A DNA stretch of 64,000 nt from Rheinheimera tangshanensis (GTDB taxonomy: Bacteria > Pseudomonadota > Gammaproteobacteria > Enterobacterales > Alteromonadaceae): contig NZ_BMLH01000013.1 in the NCBI RefSeq assembly GCF_014645135.1, forward strand, positions 28,953-92,952, written 5' to 3'. This document shows positions 1 through 8,833 of the stretch, one piece after another. The notes under the pieces are model-generated. The model saw nothing but the letters and a program-made list of their open reading frames with translations. It was not told the DNA's origin and ran no database searches. Position numbers and translations under genes: made by a program. How positions within the stretch are numbered: the stretch's first letter is position 1; each line of letters starts with the position of its first letter.

Positions 1-1
1 C

Positions 2-1390
2 GCCAAAGAACAAAAAGCCATTTTGGAAGAGACCGAACAAGGCAAAGTCGATATCCTGATCGGGACTCACAAATTATTACAGGACGATATCAAGTTCAAA
101 GACTTGGGCCTGCTGATTGTTGATGAAGAACACCGTTTTGGCGTACGGCAAAAAGATAAAATCAAAGCCTTGCGGGCCAACATCGATATCCTGACCTTAA
201 CGGCAACCCCTATTCCGCGTACTTTAAATATGTCGATGTCTGGTATGCGCGATTTATCCATTATCGCTACACCGCCAGCCAAACGTCTGGCCGTAAAAAC
301 TTTTGTACGTGAGCATGAAGAAGGCTTAATACGTGAAGCTGTGCTTCGGGAAATATCCCGTGGTGGTCAGGTGTATTTCCTGCACAATGACGTGGCGACC
401 ATAGAAAAAGCTGCAGCTGACTTAGCCTTATTGCTGCCGGAAGCTTTAATTGGTATAGCCCATGGCCAGATGCGAGAGCGCGAGCTGGAGCAAATCATGG
501 CTGATTTTTACCATCAGCGTTTCAATCTGTTGCTGTGTTCGACCATTATCGAAACGGGCATAGACGTGCCCACCGCCAATACCATTATTATCAACAGAGC
601 AGATAACTTTGGTCTGGCGCAGTTGCACCAGCTTAGAGGCCGGGTCGGTCGCTCGCACCATCAGGCTTATGCCTATTTACTGACGCCGCCACCAAAACGC
701 TTAACCAAAGATGCCGAAAAACGCCTTGAAGCTATTTCAGCCTTAGAAGATTTAGGCGCTGGTTTTGCACTCGCCAGTCAGGATATGGAAATTCGTGGAG
801 CCGGTGAGCTTTTAGGTGATGAGCAAAGTGGCCAAATTGAATCTGTTGGCTTTAATTTGTATATGGAAATGCTGGAGCAAGCGGTAGAAGCGTTAAAAGC
901 GGGTAAAGAGCCGAGCCTGGATGCACTTCTAACCCAACAAACTGAGCTGGATATGAAACTGCCTGCCCTGCTGCCAGATTCGTATATACCGGATGTTAGT
1001 TTACGATTATCTTTTTACAAACGCCTAGCCTCCTGTCGCGATGAACAGGAACTGGATGATGTGCAAGTGGAATTGATCGACCGTTTTGGCTTATTACCGG
1101 ATGCTGCGAAAAATCTGGTCAAAATTACAGAGTTAAAAATGCAGGCGCAACAGCTTGGAATTAAACGACTGGAAGCCAACAGCAAAGGTGGTGTGCTAGA
1201 ATTCGCCGAACGGACCTCAGTAAACCCATCTTACATTATTCAGCTTATTCAGACTCAGTCGAAAGTCTTTAAGCTCGAAGGTGGCAATAAACTGAAATTT
1301 ATCAAAGAATTACCTGATACCAACAGCAGATTCGCCTTTGTCAGCTTTATGCTGGATGACTTTGCTAAACATCAGACAGGAGCATCATGA
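2..1390 (+). CDS. mfd: Transcription-repair coupling factor Mfd (3' part only)
   Basis: This is the C-terminal ~462 codons of Mfd, the Swi/Snf-like translocase that removes stalled RNA polymerase from lesions and recruits UvrA. The frame is already open at base 2, so the start lies outside the window; a TTG at 23 is internal. Visible helicase motifs are the DEEH box (VDEEHRFG), motif III (LTATPIPRT) and motif VI (QLRGRVGRS), followed by the C-terminal TRCF (D7) domain that autoinhibits UvrA binding. The full family length is about 1150 residues. The TGA stop overlaps the ATG of csiV (ATGA), so the two genes are translationally coupled. Identity is seen directly from continuous agreement with known Mfd C-termini. 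Confidence 0.97.
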   Translation, partial: AKEQKAILEETEQGKVDILIGTHKLLQDDIKFKDLGLLIVDEEHRFGVRQKDKIKALRANIDILTLTATPIPRTLNMSMSGMRDLSIIATPPAKRLAVKTFVREHEEGLIREAVLREISRGGQVYFLHNDVATIEKAAADLALLLPEALIGIAHGQMRERELEQIMADFYHQRFNLLLCSTIIETGIDVPTANTIIINRADNFGLAQLHQLRGRVGRSHHQAYAYLLTPPPKRLTKDAEKRLEAISALEDLGAGFALASQDMEIRGAGELLGDEQSGQIESVGFNLYMEMLEQAVEALKAGKEPSLDALLTQQTELDMKLPALLPDSYIPDVSLRLSFYKRLASCRDEQELDDVQVELIDRFGLLPDAAKNLVKITELKMQAQQLGIKRLEANSKGGVLEFAERTSVNPSYIIQLIQTQSKVFKLEGGNKLKFIKELPDTNSRFAFVSFMLDDFAKHQTGAS

Positions 1391-2451
1391 AACCTCTGCG
1401 TTTAACATCGCTGGGACTGACGTTAGTGGCTTTATTCACCACAAGCACAGCCTTTGCCAATAGCTGGTATGAAATTGAACTGATCGCTTTTAGCCGCAGT
1501 GCGGACAAAAGTTTAAAAGAGCAGTTTGACGCACCAACTCAAGAGCTTAAAACCAGCAATGCTATGGACTTAATGCGTCCACTGGTGCAACCCGCATTGG
1601 CTGATTTAATTAAAGCCATACCTGCTTGTACTGCTAATTCTGTCACGTCAAGCACAGCCTCCCCCGCAGTTTCTGCGACTGTACAGCAACAAATTCAGCA
1701 ACTATTAAGCGAACATCAGCAAAATAAGCAAGCCGTAACTGCTGAGCCTGACGCTCTTGATGTGCAATCAGATACGGCTGCTGTAGCTGCATCTTTGTAT
1801 CAACTGAACATTCAGAATTGTCAGATGGAACAGTGGGATGCAGATGGCCAGTTAATCAGCAGGCCATTAACAACAGAAGAGCTGGCCTTACAGTTACCTG
1901 CACCTGCGCAAATTCCAGCCACCTTTACCGGTGATGGTCAGGCTAAAGAGGGGGCCTATCTGGTAGGCTCAGATGGGTTACAACTGAAAAACCTGGCCTA
2001 TCAATTACAACGCGAAGCGGGTAAACAGCTTCTGTTGCATACAGCATGGCGCCAGCCTTTAGTGTCAGGCCGCAACAGCCGCAGTCGTTGGTATGCAGGT
2101 ATATACCAGAATGAAACAGAGACCCAAACTGAACAAAACATTGATTTGATGCAGCAAGTACAACAACAGTTAGCGGCTGTGCAACAAGGTCAAAGTGGCT
2201 TGCAATTATGGTACAGCCCGTGGCAATTTGATTCTTTAGTTCAACTACGTTTGGGTCGCTTTATCCAGTTTGATGGTACTTTTTATTTGCGCCAGAGTGA
2301 CGACGCCGCTCAGCCAGCCCAAATTGCCATTAAACAAAGTGCGCGCTTAACTTTAGGCCAAATCCATTATTTGGATCATCCACGTTTAGGTGTGATTATT
2401 CAGGTGAAACGTTTTACTCCGCCCGAATCAACAGGGACGGCAACACTTTAG
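1387..2451 (+). CDS. csiV: CsiV-family periplasmic peptidoglycan-binding protein
   Basis: A 354-residue exported protein starting with a Sec signal peptide (hydrophobic segment about residues 8-23, AFA cleavage at ~24). The mature start (WYEIELIAFSR) and the position directly after mfd match the CsiV family; in Vibrio cholerae CsiV binds peptidoglycan and is needed for LpoA/PBP1A-dependent wall synthesis. The middle (about residues 90-170) is rich in Gln, Ala, Ser and Thr and looks low-complexity; the family hallmark at the C-terminus (repeated beta-strand segments around SRWYAGIY and LGQIHYLDHPRLGVIIQV) is intact. The protein is longer than the Vibrio one, probably because of the Gln/Ala-rich linker. 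Translation is coupled to mfd by a 4-base overlap. Function is inferred from family and synteny. Confidence 0.8.
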   Translation: MKPLRLTSLGLTLVALFTTSTAFANSWYEIELIAFSRSADKSLKEQFDAPTQELKTSNAMDLMRPLVQPALADLIKAIPACTANSVTSSTASPAVSATVQQQIQQLLSEHQQNKQAVTAEPDALDVQSDTAAVAASLYQLNIQNCQMEQWDADGQLISRPLTTEELALQLPAPAQIPATFTGDGQAKEGAYLVGSDGLQLKNLAYQLQREAGKQLLLHTAWRQPLVSGRNSRSRWYAGIYQNETETQTEQNIDLMQQVQQQLAAVQQGQSGLQLWYSPWQFDSLVQLRLGRFIQFDGTFYLRQSDDAAQPAQIAIKQSARLTLGQIHYLDHPRLGVIIQVKRFTPPESTGTATL

Positions 2452-2478
2452 ACAATTAAATAACACAAGGAATCTGTT

Positions 2479-2730
2479 ATGAAAAAAATCATGGTTTTGT
2501 TAGCTGCACTCAGCCTGCTGGGAGCTTGTAGCAAACTGACTCAAGACAATTACAATCAAGTCAAAGCTGGTATGACCTACGACGAAGTGTCCGGTATATT
2601 AGGAGCCGCGACGCATTGTGACGAAGCGATCGGCACAAAGAGCTGCCGCTGGGGTGATGATGAAAAAAATATCAAAATTACCTTTTTAGCTGACCGTGCT
2701 ACTGTTTTTTCCAACCACGGTATTCAGTAA
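2479..2730 (+). CDS. Small lipoprotein, DUF3862/SmpA-OmlA-like
   Basis: An 83-residue lipoprotein. The signal peptide ends in the lipobox LLGAC, with Cys17 as the predicted acylation site. The mature part (NYNQVKAGMTYDEVSGILG...) is the short alpha-beta fold shared by DUF3862 proteins and the BamE/SmpA/OmlA superfamily, where Met-Thr-Tyr-x-x-Val is typical. Two further cysteines (in ATHCDE and KSCRW) could form a disulphide. A ribosome site AAGGAA precedes the ATG. It lies 27 bases after csiV and is followed by a terminator, so it may be the last gene of the mfd operon. The specific role is unknown; an envelope location is the only supported inference. Confidence 0.75.
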   Translation: MKKIMVLLAALSLLGACSKLTQDNYNQVKAGMTYDEVSGILGAATHCDEAIGTKSCRWGDDEKNIKITFLADRATVFSNHGIQ

Positions 2731-2748
2731 TCATCAGCTTAAGTCACC

Positions 2749-2776
2749 AAGGGGCTGTAACTGGCCCCTTCTTTCT
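2749..2776 (+). terminator. Rho-independent terminator after the mfd-csiV-lipoprotein group
   Basis: Perfect 7-bp stem AAGGGGC/GCCCCTT (2749-2755 with 2764-2770), 8-base loop, then a pyrimidine-rich CTTTCT tail. The tail is weak in T but the position, 19 bases after the stop codon and before radD, fits termination. Confidence 0.65.
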
Positions 2777-2791
2777 GCGTAAATCTCTGTA

Positions 2792-4534
2792 ATGCTGCAA
2801 CTTAGAGACTATCAACAACAGGCTGTTAAAGCTGTCTTAGTGCATTTTCGCCAAAAAACTGATGCTGCAGTGCTGGTATTGCCTACGGGCGCAGGCAAAA
2901 GTTTGGTGATAGCTGAATTGGCCCGCCTGGCACGTGGTCGGGTGTTGGTATTGGCTCATGTCAAAGAACTGGTGGAACAAAACCATGCCAAATACCAAAG
3001 TTATGGTTTAGAAGCCGCCATTTTTTCTGCCAGCCTCGGCCGCAAAGAAACTGCAGCCAAAGTAGTGTTTGCCTCAGTGCAGTCAGTAGCGCGCAACCTG
3101 GCTGAATTTACTGAACAGTACAGCTTATTGGTGATAGACGAATGCCACCGAGTGGGTGATGACGAGGACAGCAGTTACTTAAAAGTGATTCGCGCGTTAC
3201 AAACACAAAATCCGGATTTGAAAGTGCTGGGGTTAACGGCGACTCCATACAGGTTAGGTTCCGGCTGGATTTACCAGTACCATAGCCGGGGCCTTATTCG
3301 TACCGAAGACCCCCGCTTTTTTAAATACTGCATTTTTGATTTACCTATCCGTTTTTTATTAGTTGAAGGTTATTTAACTCCAGCCGTACTGATGGATGCG
3401 CCTATATTAAGTTACGACTTCGCCGGTTTAAAACCGACGGCAAGTGGCTATTTTAAAGAAGCTGATCTGGATTTACGTATTCATCAGCAGCAGCGCGCTA
3501 CCCCACAAATCATTCAGCAAGTGATACAACATGCGAAAAACCGCACTGGCGTGATGATTTTTGCCGCGACCACAGCCCACGCCCGCGAGATTTTAGGTTA
3601 TTTGCCTGGCACAGAAACTGCGCTGATATTAGGCGACACCCCACAAAAAGAGCGGGATGAGCTGATCCATAGCTTTAAACAAAAACAACTGAAGTACCTG
3701 GTCAATGTGGCTGTATTAACGACTGGTTTTGATGCGCCCCATATCGACTTAATCGCTATTTTACGCCCTACTGAATCTGTCACTTTGTATCAGCAAATTG
3801 TTGGTCGGGGACTTCGATTAAGCCCAGGAAAAACTGACTGTCTGGTTTTGGATTATGCCGGGAACCGCTTTAATCTGGAGCAGCCCGATATCGGCGAGCT
3901 GCGACCAGCCCCCGGCACAGAGCTGGTGACTGTGCCTTGCCCACTCTGTGGCTTTTTTAATAATTTCTGGGGAAAAACAGAGGATAGAGGCTTAGTACTG
4001 GAACACTATGGCCGTCGCTGTCAGGGCTACAAGGAGGATGAAAACGCCAAACCTCAAGCCTGCGGTTATCGCTTTAAAGCCAAGTTTTGCCCGGACTGTG
4101 GCGCTGAAAATGATATTGCAGCCCGCAACTGCGGTGACTGCGGCCTGGTGCTGGTCGACCCGGATAAGAAACTCAAAGAAGCCTTAAGCTTAAAAGACGC
4201 ATTGGTACTATATGTCACACGAATGCAGCTGCAAAGCCATCAGAGTAAAGAAGGTAAAACCTCACTCAAAGTGAGTTACTTTTCCGCTGAAGGCGCCGAA
4301 ATTTCCGAATACTGGAGCTTGCAGACCAAAGCGCAAAAACAAAAGTTTTTAACTTTGTTTGTACCACCTCACCTGGTAGACAGACACAGACCTTTTACGG
4401 AAACCACGGTCAGTAAAGTGCTGCACCAAGCCCATAGATTTCAACCGCCAGAGGCTATCATAGCGCGCAAGGACGGTCGATTTTGGCAAATCCGTGACAA
4501 GTTGTTTCAAATTCAGGGTAAAGACGCTGAATAA
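2792..4534 (+). CDS. radD: RadD (YejH) family SF2 DNA repair helicase
   Basis: A 580-residue superfamily 2 ATPase very close to E. coli RadD, which promotes RecA-dependent recombination and repair of double-strand breaks and interacts with SSB. Motifs seen in order: Q-like motif LRDYQQQAV (4-12), Walker A LPTGAGKS (~30-37), DECH box (VIDECHR, ~115), LTATPYRL, helicase C domain with TTGFDAP and motif VI QQIVGRGLRL, then Cys pairs (CPLCG, CPDCG, NCGDCG) that form the zinc-ribbon part typical of RadD. Length matches E. coli (586 aa). The ATG at 2792 has no strong ribosome site, but no better upstream start exists before the terminator. Monocistronic. Confidence 0.95.
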   Translation: MLQLRDYQQQAVKAVLVHFRQKTDAAVLVLPTGAGKSLVIAELARLARGRVLVLAHVKELVEQNHAKYQSYGLEAAIFSASLGRKETAAKVVFASVQSVARNLAEFTEQYSLLVIDECHRVGDDEDSSYLKVIRALQTQNPDLKVLGLTATPYRLGSGWIYQYHSRGLIRTEDPRFFKYCIFDLPIRFLLVEGYLTPAVLMDAPILSYDFAGLKPTASGYFKEADLDLRIHQQQRATPQIIQQVIQHAKNRTGVMIFAATTAHAREILGYLPGTETALILGDTPQKERDELIHSFKQKQLKYLVNVAVLTTGFDAPHIDLIAILRPTESVTLYQQIVGRGLRLSPGKTDCLVLDYAGNRFNLEQPDIGELRPAPGTELVTVPCPLCGFFNNFWGKTEDRGLVLEHYGRRCQGYKEDENAKPQACGYRFKAKFCPDCGAENDIAARNCGDCGLVLVDPDKKLKEALSLKDALVLYVTRMQLQSHQSKEGKTSLKVSYFSAEGAEISEYWSLQTKAQKQKFLTLFVPPHLVDRHRPFTETTVSKVLHQAHRFQPPEAIIARKDGRFWQIRDKLFQIQGKDAE

Positions 4535-4682
4535 TTCCCGGAATATGGACGAAATGAAAAATTCTTTTGCTTTACTACTGGGCAAAGCCAATAAAATTCG
4601 CTAATAATCAAGCTGTTCGTCTACAACAAAATAAAAGACACCACACAGTTAGTTCTCCTTTTTTGTCACAGGGTTGCAGTTT

Positions 4683-5525
4683 ATGTCAAACGAAAACGCG
4701 TTATTAAGCTTGCTGGTTGAAAAAATCCAGAATGATACCTTGGTGCTGCCAAGTCTTCCTGAAATTGCCTTACGAATTCGTAAAATGGCGGAAGATCCAA
4801 ATGTGAATTTAAACCAGATGGCAGACATTATCTCGCACGACCCTGCCATGTCAGCACGTATGATGAAAATCGCTAACAGCGCCTTTTTAGGCCGCTCTGT
4901 TCATGTCAATTCCCTGCATCAGGCAGTGACACGTATTGGTTTACGTTATATCAAAAACATAGTGACTGCTATGGCGGTAGAGCAATTGTTTGTTTCTCAT
5001 TCAACTTTAATTAAAGGCATGATGAGCAAAGTATGGCAAGACACCTTAGAAGTAGCGGCCGTAGCGCTTGCAGCTATGCAGCTTTACAACAGCAACTTAA
5101 AAGTCAGCCCGGTGAATTTTGACACTATGACTTTAGCTGGTTTAATTCATAACATCGGCGCTTTGCCTATTTTGACTGAAGCCGAAAAACATATGGATCA
5201 GTTTGGTGACAAAGACTTTATCGCAGGCTGCATCACAGATTTAGCTGGCGGTATAGGTGGCAGCATTTTACGTAAATGGGAATTCCCGGACGAGCTGGTA
5301 GAAGTAGCTGAACAATGGAACACCAAATTGCCACATACTGATAAAGTGAATTATCTCGACTTTATCCGAATAGCCACTATTCAAAAAGGCCATTGCAAAG
5401 ATAAAACAGAACCTCGTCTGGCATTAAAACCTTTTGCGGATCGCGGTTTAATTACAGGTGTGGATTTCTACCGCTCTCCTGAATTTACTGTGATTTATCA
5501 GGATATGAAGCAGCTGTTTGTTTAA
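4683..5525 (+). CDS. HDOD domain signalling protein
   Basis: A 280-residue protein consisting almost wholly of one HDOD domain (degenerate HD-GYP relative without the full metal ligands), with the hallmark segments LPSLPEIALRI, IISHDPAMSARMMKIANSA and a later LIHNIG in place of the catalytic HD pair. HDOD proteins act as scaffolds in motility, chemotaxis and second-messenger signalling. The ATG at 4683 was chosen over the TTG at 4674 because ACAGGG at 4668-4673 lies 9 bases upstream of it. Unlinked to its neighbours, apparently a single-gene unit; its target cannot be read from the sequence. Confidence 0.88.
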   Translation: MSNENALLSLLVEKIQNDTLVLPSLPEIALRIRKMAEDPNVNLNQMADIISHDPAMSARMMKIANSAFLGRSVHVNSLHQAVTRIGLRYIKNIVTAMAVEQLFVSHSTLIKGMMSKVWQDTLEVAAVALAAMQLYNSNLKVSPVNFDTMTLAGLIHNIGALPILTEAEKHMDQFGDKDFIAGCITDLAGGIGGSILRKWEFPDELVEVAEQWNTKLPHTDKVNYLDFIRIATIQKGHCKDKTEPRLALKPFADRGLITGVDFYRSPEFTVIYQDMKQLFV

Positions 5526-5533
5526 TTTAAATT

Positions 5534-5569
5534 GGGGCCAAATCATTGTTAACAATATGATTTGACCCC
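5534..5569. repeat. Imperfect palindrome of the GGGGTCA/TGACCCC type; shared terminator
   Basis: GGGGCCAAATCAT (5534-5546) pairs with ATGATTTGACCCC (5557-5569) except for one position, and the loop itself is a perfect palindrome around TTGTTAACAA. The element sits between the convergent stops of the HDOD gene and lysC, so it can serve both as a transcription barrier. It resembles other palindromes at 22533, 41121 and 63871. Confidence 0.6.
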
Positions 5570-5579
5570 ACTCTGGTTT

Positions 5580-6926
5580 TTAGTTAAATAACTTCTGGTG
5601 TAACTCTTTTACTACTGAAGCAGCTGATGCATCCTGCACTAAAAAGCACAGGTTGTGGCGCGAAGCACCATGACAAATCAGCCGCATATTAATTTGTTCC
5701 AAAGCACTAAACAGCTCACCTGTTACGCCTTTGGTGCTATGCAGATGATTGCCTATCACAGCCACCAGACTTAAGCCCTGCTCTACCGTTACTTCACAGA
5801 ATGCTTTGAGCTCATCCAGTGCAGGTTCAATAGCAGAATTAAAAGCACTTCCTGAAGACTCGTCCAGCGTTAAAGCCACCGAAATTTCCGACGTCGTCAC
5901 TAAATCGACTGAGATCTGGTGACGGCTTAAAATATCAAAAACACGGGCTAAAAAGCCTGCCGCATGCAGCATTTCCGGGCTTTTTACTGTGATCAGCGTC
6001 TGGGATTTACGCAAAGCTATAGCGCGATAGGCTGGTTTATGTTCAACCGATTTTGCAATCCAGGTACCACCGGCTTCTGGTTCGCGGCTGGAGCCGACAA
6101 AAACTTTGATATTGCGGCGCATCGCCGGAATTAAGGTCGCAGGATGCAATACTTTGGCACCAAAAGTGGCCATTTCGGCAGCTTCATCAAAACTGATTTC
6201 ATTGATACAACGGGCATCTGAGGTCAGGCGTGGATCTGTGGTGAAAATACCCACCACATCAGTCCAGATTTGTACAATGTGAGCGTTTAAAGCTTCACCT
6301 AACAAGGCTGCGCTGTAATCAGAGCCGCCACGGCCTAGAGTCGTAGTTTGCCCTGCTTCATCAGCACCAATAAAACCTTGGGTCACTACTATCTGTTCTG
6401 ACAGCAAAGACTGTAAATGGCTTTGTGCCAGTTCTGCAATCAGGTGAATTTGCGGCTCACCTTTACCAAAACGACTGTCGGTACGAAGCACACGGCGCAC
6501 ATCAAAGCACTCTGCTGCTGCGCCGCGTTCCACTAACACCTGAGTAAATAACACCGAACTTAAACGCTCACCAAAAGACTGGATCAGATCTTTGTGCGCA
6601 CCAGAATACACAGCGCCACCGGTTTCAATCAGATTACGTAAATCATCCAGCAAGGTGTTGATTTGTGCAGCCACAGCTTCAGGTTGCTGCAGAGCATTGA
6701 GCACCGCCAGCGTAATACGCTCTATGCCCTCATAGGAGGTGTAACGGGCCTGAACTTCGGTTTGTTTAGTAATATCGACCAACAAGTTAGTCACACCTGA
6801 ACTGGCACTGACAGCCACCAGACGGATATTCGGATCGGCTAACACAATATCAGCACAACGGGACATAGCCGGAAAATCGGCCACTGAAGTTCCGCCAAAT
6901 TTGGCGACGATAAGTTGATTAGACAT
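5580..6926 (-). CDS. lysC: Lysine-sensitive aspartokinase (aspartate kinase III type)
   Basis: A 448-residue monofunctional aspartate kinase catalysing ATP-dependent phosphorylation of L-aspartate, the first step to lysine, threonine, methionine and diaminopimelate. The kinase domain begins with VAKFGGTSV (residues ~7-15), and has the FGERLSS, GRGGSDYSA and TTDPR motifs; two ACT domains follow (from ~residue 305), where lysine binds in the E. coli LysC isoform. Length equals E. coli LysC (449 aa). The ATG is preceded by AAGGAGAGA. A lysine riboswitch lies 112 bases upstream of the start codon (7039-7208), so control is at both gene and enzyme level. Single-gene transcript, convergent with the HDOD gene. 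Confidence 0.96.
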   Translation of the reverse strand: MSNQLIVAKFGGTSVADFPAMSRCADIVLADPNIRLVAVSASSGVTNLLVDITKQTEVQARYTSYEGIERITLAVLNALQQPEAVAAQINTLLDDLRNLIETGGAVYSGAHKDLIQSFGERLSSVLFTQVLVERGAAAECFDVRRVLRTDSRFGKGEPQIHLIAELAQSHLQSLLSEQIVVTQGFIGADEAGQTTTLGRGGSDYSAALLGEALNAHIVQIWTDVVGIFTTDPRLTSDARCINEISFDEAAEMATFGAKVLHPATLIPAMRRNIKVFVGSSREPEAGGTWIAKSVEHKPAYRAIALRKSQTLITVKSPEMLHAAGFLARVFDILSRHQISVDLVTTSEISVALTLDESSGSAFNSAIEPALDELKAFCEVTVEQGLSLVAVIGNHLHSTKGVTGELFSALEQINMRLICHGASRHNLCFLVQDASAASVVKELHQKLFN

Positions 6927-6933
6927 TCGAGTC

Positions 6934-6958
6934 TCTCCTTATTCAAAAAGTCATAAGG
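6934..6958 (-). promoter_or_regulatory. Hairpin that can hide the lysC ribosome binding site
   Basis: On the minus strand CCTTAT (6958-6953) can pair with ATAAGG (6943-6938), which contains the start of the lysC Shine-Dalgarno AAGGAGA (6940-6934). This is a plausible expression platform of the upstream lysine riboswitch acting on translation initiation; no clear intrinsic terminator was seen between aptamer and start codon. The pairing is seen; its coupling to the aptamer is inferred. Confidence 0.45.
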
Positions 6959-7038
6959 CAGAGCATGGCATTTGCAGGCAGTAAATAAAGTTGTGATGCA
7001 GGCTCGATGCTGCAAACAACTGATCACAGACACACAAA

Positions 7039-7208
7039 GGCCAGAAGCTCTCCACCACAAAAAACAGGTGACAGTCGTAAGGATTCAGCCTTAACAACCG
7101 AATCATCTGCCGCTACAGCATCTGATCCTCGGCGTTAATCCCCCTCAAACATCCTGCGGCTTGTAGCAGCCTGAGATGTTCTACCTGGTTAACGCTCCTC
7201 TTCTGGTC
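7039..7208 (-). promoter_or_regulatory. Lysine riboswitch (L box) controlling lysC
   Basis: Read on the minus strand, the 170 bases start with GACCAGAAGAGGAGCG and end with GGTGGAGAGCTTCTGGCC, which close the P1 helix (CCAGAAG/CTTCTGG). Conserved L-box core segments are present in order: AGAAGAGG-GCG, GGGGGATTAACGCCGAGG, GGCTGAATCC and TGTCACC, all closely matching the E. coli lysC leader. The element binds lysine and represses the downstream aspartokinase gene. The aptamer ends 112 bases before the lysC ATG. The assignment rests on direct sequence agreement with the known leader and on genomic position. Confidence 0.93.
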
Positions 7209-7209
7209 T

Positions 7210-7335
7210 ATACCCGTCGTTCTTGAAGCTGCAGCTTTGTTGACTGCGTGCCCTCGCCCCAGTCACATAGGACTCCTATGCTCCTGGAGACTCACGCACT
7301 TGTCGTCGCGCTGCAACTCCAATTACGTCAGGTAT
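7210..7335. repeat. ERIC (IRU) repeat element abutting the lysine riboswitch
   Basis: A 126-bp element with the length and sequence of an enterobacterial repetitive intergenic consensus. On the minus strand it begins ATACCTGACGTAATTGGAG, contains CCAGGAGCATAGGAGTCCTATG followed directly by TGACTGGGGCGAG (the sites of the classic ERIC primers), and ends CTTCAAGAACGACGGGTAT. The termini are inverted (ATACC.../...GGGTAT) and the whole can fold into a long hairpin. It lies immediately upstream of the riboswitch P1 strand, so it either carries, or separates the aptamer from, the lysC promoter. Confidence 0.88.
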
Positions 7336-7415
7336 CTCATAATCACGTATGATTGACGGCGCTGAGCTTAAGTGACTTTTTTACAAAAGGCAACAGCCGT
7401 TTAGCCGTCTTTTCA

Positions 7416-7444
7416 AAAAAGCTGCAATTTAATTACAGCTTTTT
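7416..7444 (-). terminator. Intrinsic terminator of nhaD
   Basis: Read on the minus strand, AAAAAGCTG (7444-7436) pairs with CAGCTTTTT (7424-7416) around an A/T-rich loop, followed by one more T. It lies 5 bases after the nhaD stop codon and isolates nhaD from the lysC leader. Confidence 0.8.
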
Positions 7445-7448
7445 GCGG

Positions 7449-8696
7449 TTAGCTCAGTGCAAACTGCCCAACAAAATAGACGCCAACATAACCTAGGCTG
7501 TAGCAGCCCAGCAGGTAACCTGCCATTTTAAAGTAAGTGCCAAAGGTCAGCTCTTTTACTTTACTCATGGCAATAATACCGGCGGCTGAACCTATGATCA
7601 GAATAGAACCACCTACCCCAGTCGCGTACGTCAATGTCAGCCATTCAGCAGTCGTCATGGTTAAATCTGCTTTTAATAAAGCCGCAGTTAAAGGCACGTT
7701 ATCAATCAGAGCTGACATTAAGCCCATCAGGTAGTTGGCTTGTACAGGCTCTAAATACTGATACAGATGGGTGATATTGGTCAGCACACCGATTTCTTTC
7801 ATAATGCCAACCAACAATAAAACACCTAAGAAAAACAGTAAGGTATCAAACTCAACTTCGCGGATATAACTTAAAATATTGACGCCGGTTTTCTTACGCA
7901 GCAGGTACTGAGCGGCCAAAAACATCACACCTAAACCAAACAAGAAAGTCAGTACAGGTGGGATCTGGAACAGAATATTAAACAGCAGTGTAGAGCCTAT
8001 AGTGGATGCAAAAATGGCGGCGATAATCACATCCGCTTTTTCAATCGGCTTAGGTGATTTGTCCAGCACGATACGACCTTTCATTTTGCGGGATAATAAA
8101 ATCGCCAGCACAGCGACAGCAAACAAAGACGGCAGAATTAGTAACAGTAAATTGGCAATAGTGACTTTACCCGCTAAAAAGAACATCAGCGTCGTAACAT
8201 CACCTGTAATCAATGACACGCCGCCACTGTTCACTGCAAAGATAATCAAAGTGGCGTACTGAATACGTTTTTTCACTTCCAGTTTGATGCTACTAATCAC
8301 CGCAATAGCCACTAGCGTGGCAGTCACGTTGTCGGCAAAAGACGAGAAGATAAAAGCGAATACCGCGATAATAAACATCAGGCGACGCTCTGATAATTCA
8401 GCCGGCAATAAGCGCTGAACGACCTGAGAAATAAAGCCTTTGCTATTGAGATATGCAACAAAAGTCATAGTTGACATTAAAAACAGCCACAACGTAGCGA
8501 TTTCTAGTAAGTTATGATTCAGCTGCTCGCTGATTTCGCTGCTTGTAGCACCGTGCATTGGAAAGATAAAAGCAAGGATCCAGCAAAGAGTACCGAAAAA
8601 AAGTGTCGTTTTTGCCTTGTTTACGTGGATAATATCCTCTATAACGATCATTACAAAGGCTATTGCCACCAGAGCCAAAATTACTGCGCTTACCAT
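7449..8696 (-). CDS. nhaD: Na+/H+ antiporter NhaD
   Basis: A 415-residue inner-membrane protein of the NhaD/ArsB ion transporter superfamily that exchanges internal Na+ or Li+ for protons. About 11-12 hydrophobic segments are visible. Family motifs include SSFADNVTATLVAIA (~118-132), NSGGVSLITGDVTTLMFF (~153-170) and, in the second half, SALIDNVPLTAALLKAD (~330) with the paired Asp-Asn residues expected in both repeats. Length agrees with Vibrio/Alkalimonas NhaD. The gene is transcribed alone, divergent from the mks operon, and ends at a strong terminator. The call is based on motif and length agreement with the family. Confidence 0.93.
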   Translation of the reverse strand: MVSAVILALVAIAFVMIVIEDIIHVNKAKTTLFFGTLCWILAFIFPMHGATSSEISEQLNHNLLEIATLWLFLMSTMTFVAYLNSKGFISQVVQRLLPAELSERRLMFIIAVFAFIFSSFADNVTATLVAIAVISSIKLEVKKRIQYATLIIFAVNSGGVSLITGDVTTLMFFLAGKVTIANLLLLILPSLFAVAVLAILLSRKMKGRIVLDKSPKPIEKADVIIAAIFASTIGSTLLFNILFQIPPVLTFLFGLGVMFLAAQYLLRKKTGVNILSYIREVEFDTLLFFLGVLLLVGIMKEIGVLTNITHLYQYLEPVQANYLMGLMSALIDNVPLTAALLKADLTMTTAEWLTLTYATGVGGSILIIGSAAGIIAMSKVKELTFGTYFKMAGYLLGCYSLGYVGVYFVGQFALS

Positions 8697-8833
8697 GATG
8701 TAGTACCAGCTTTAAAGTTGTGGAAAAGGAAGGAATTTGCGGGGCGGTATTCTACCAGTCCGCGCCAGATGCCACTACCCTACCAAAGTCACATTTGTGA
8801 AATATTTATGATCAGCATGAAAAGAAAGGACAA

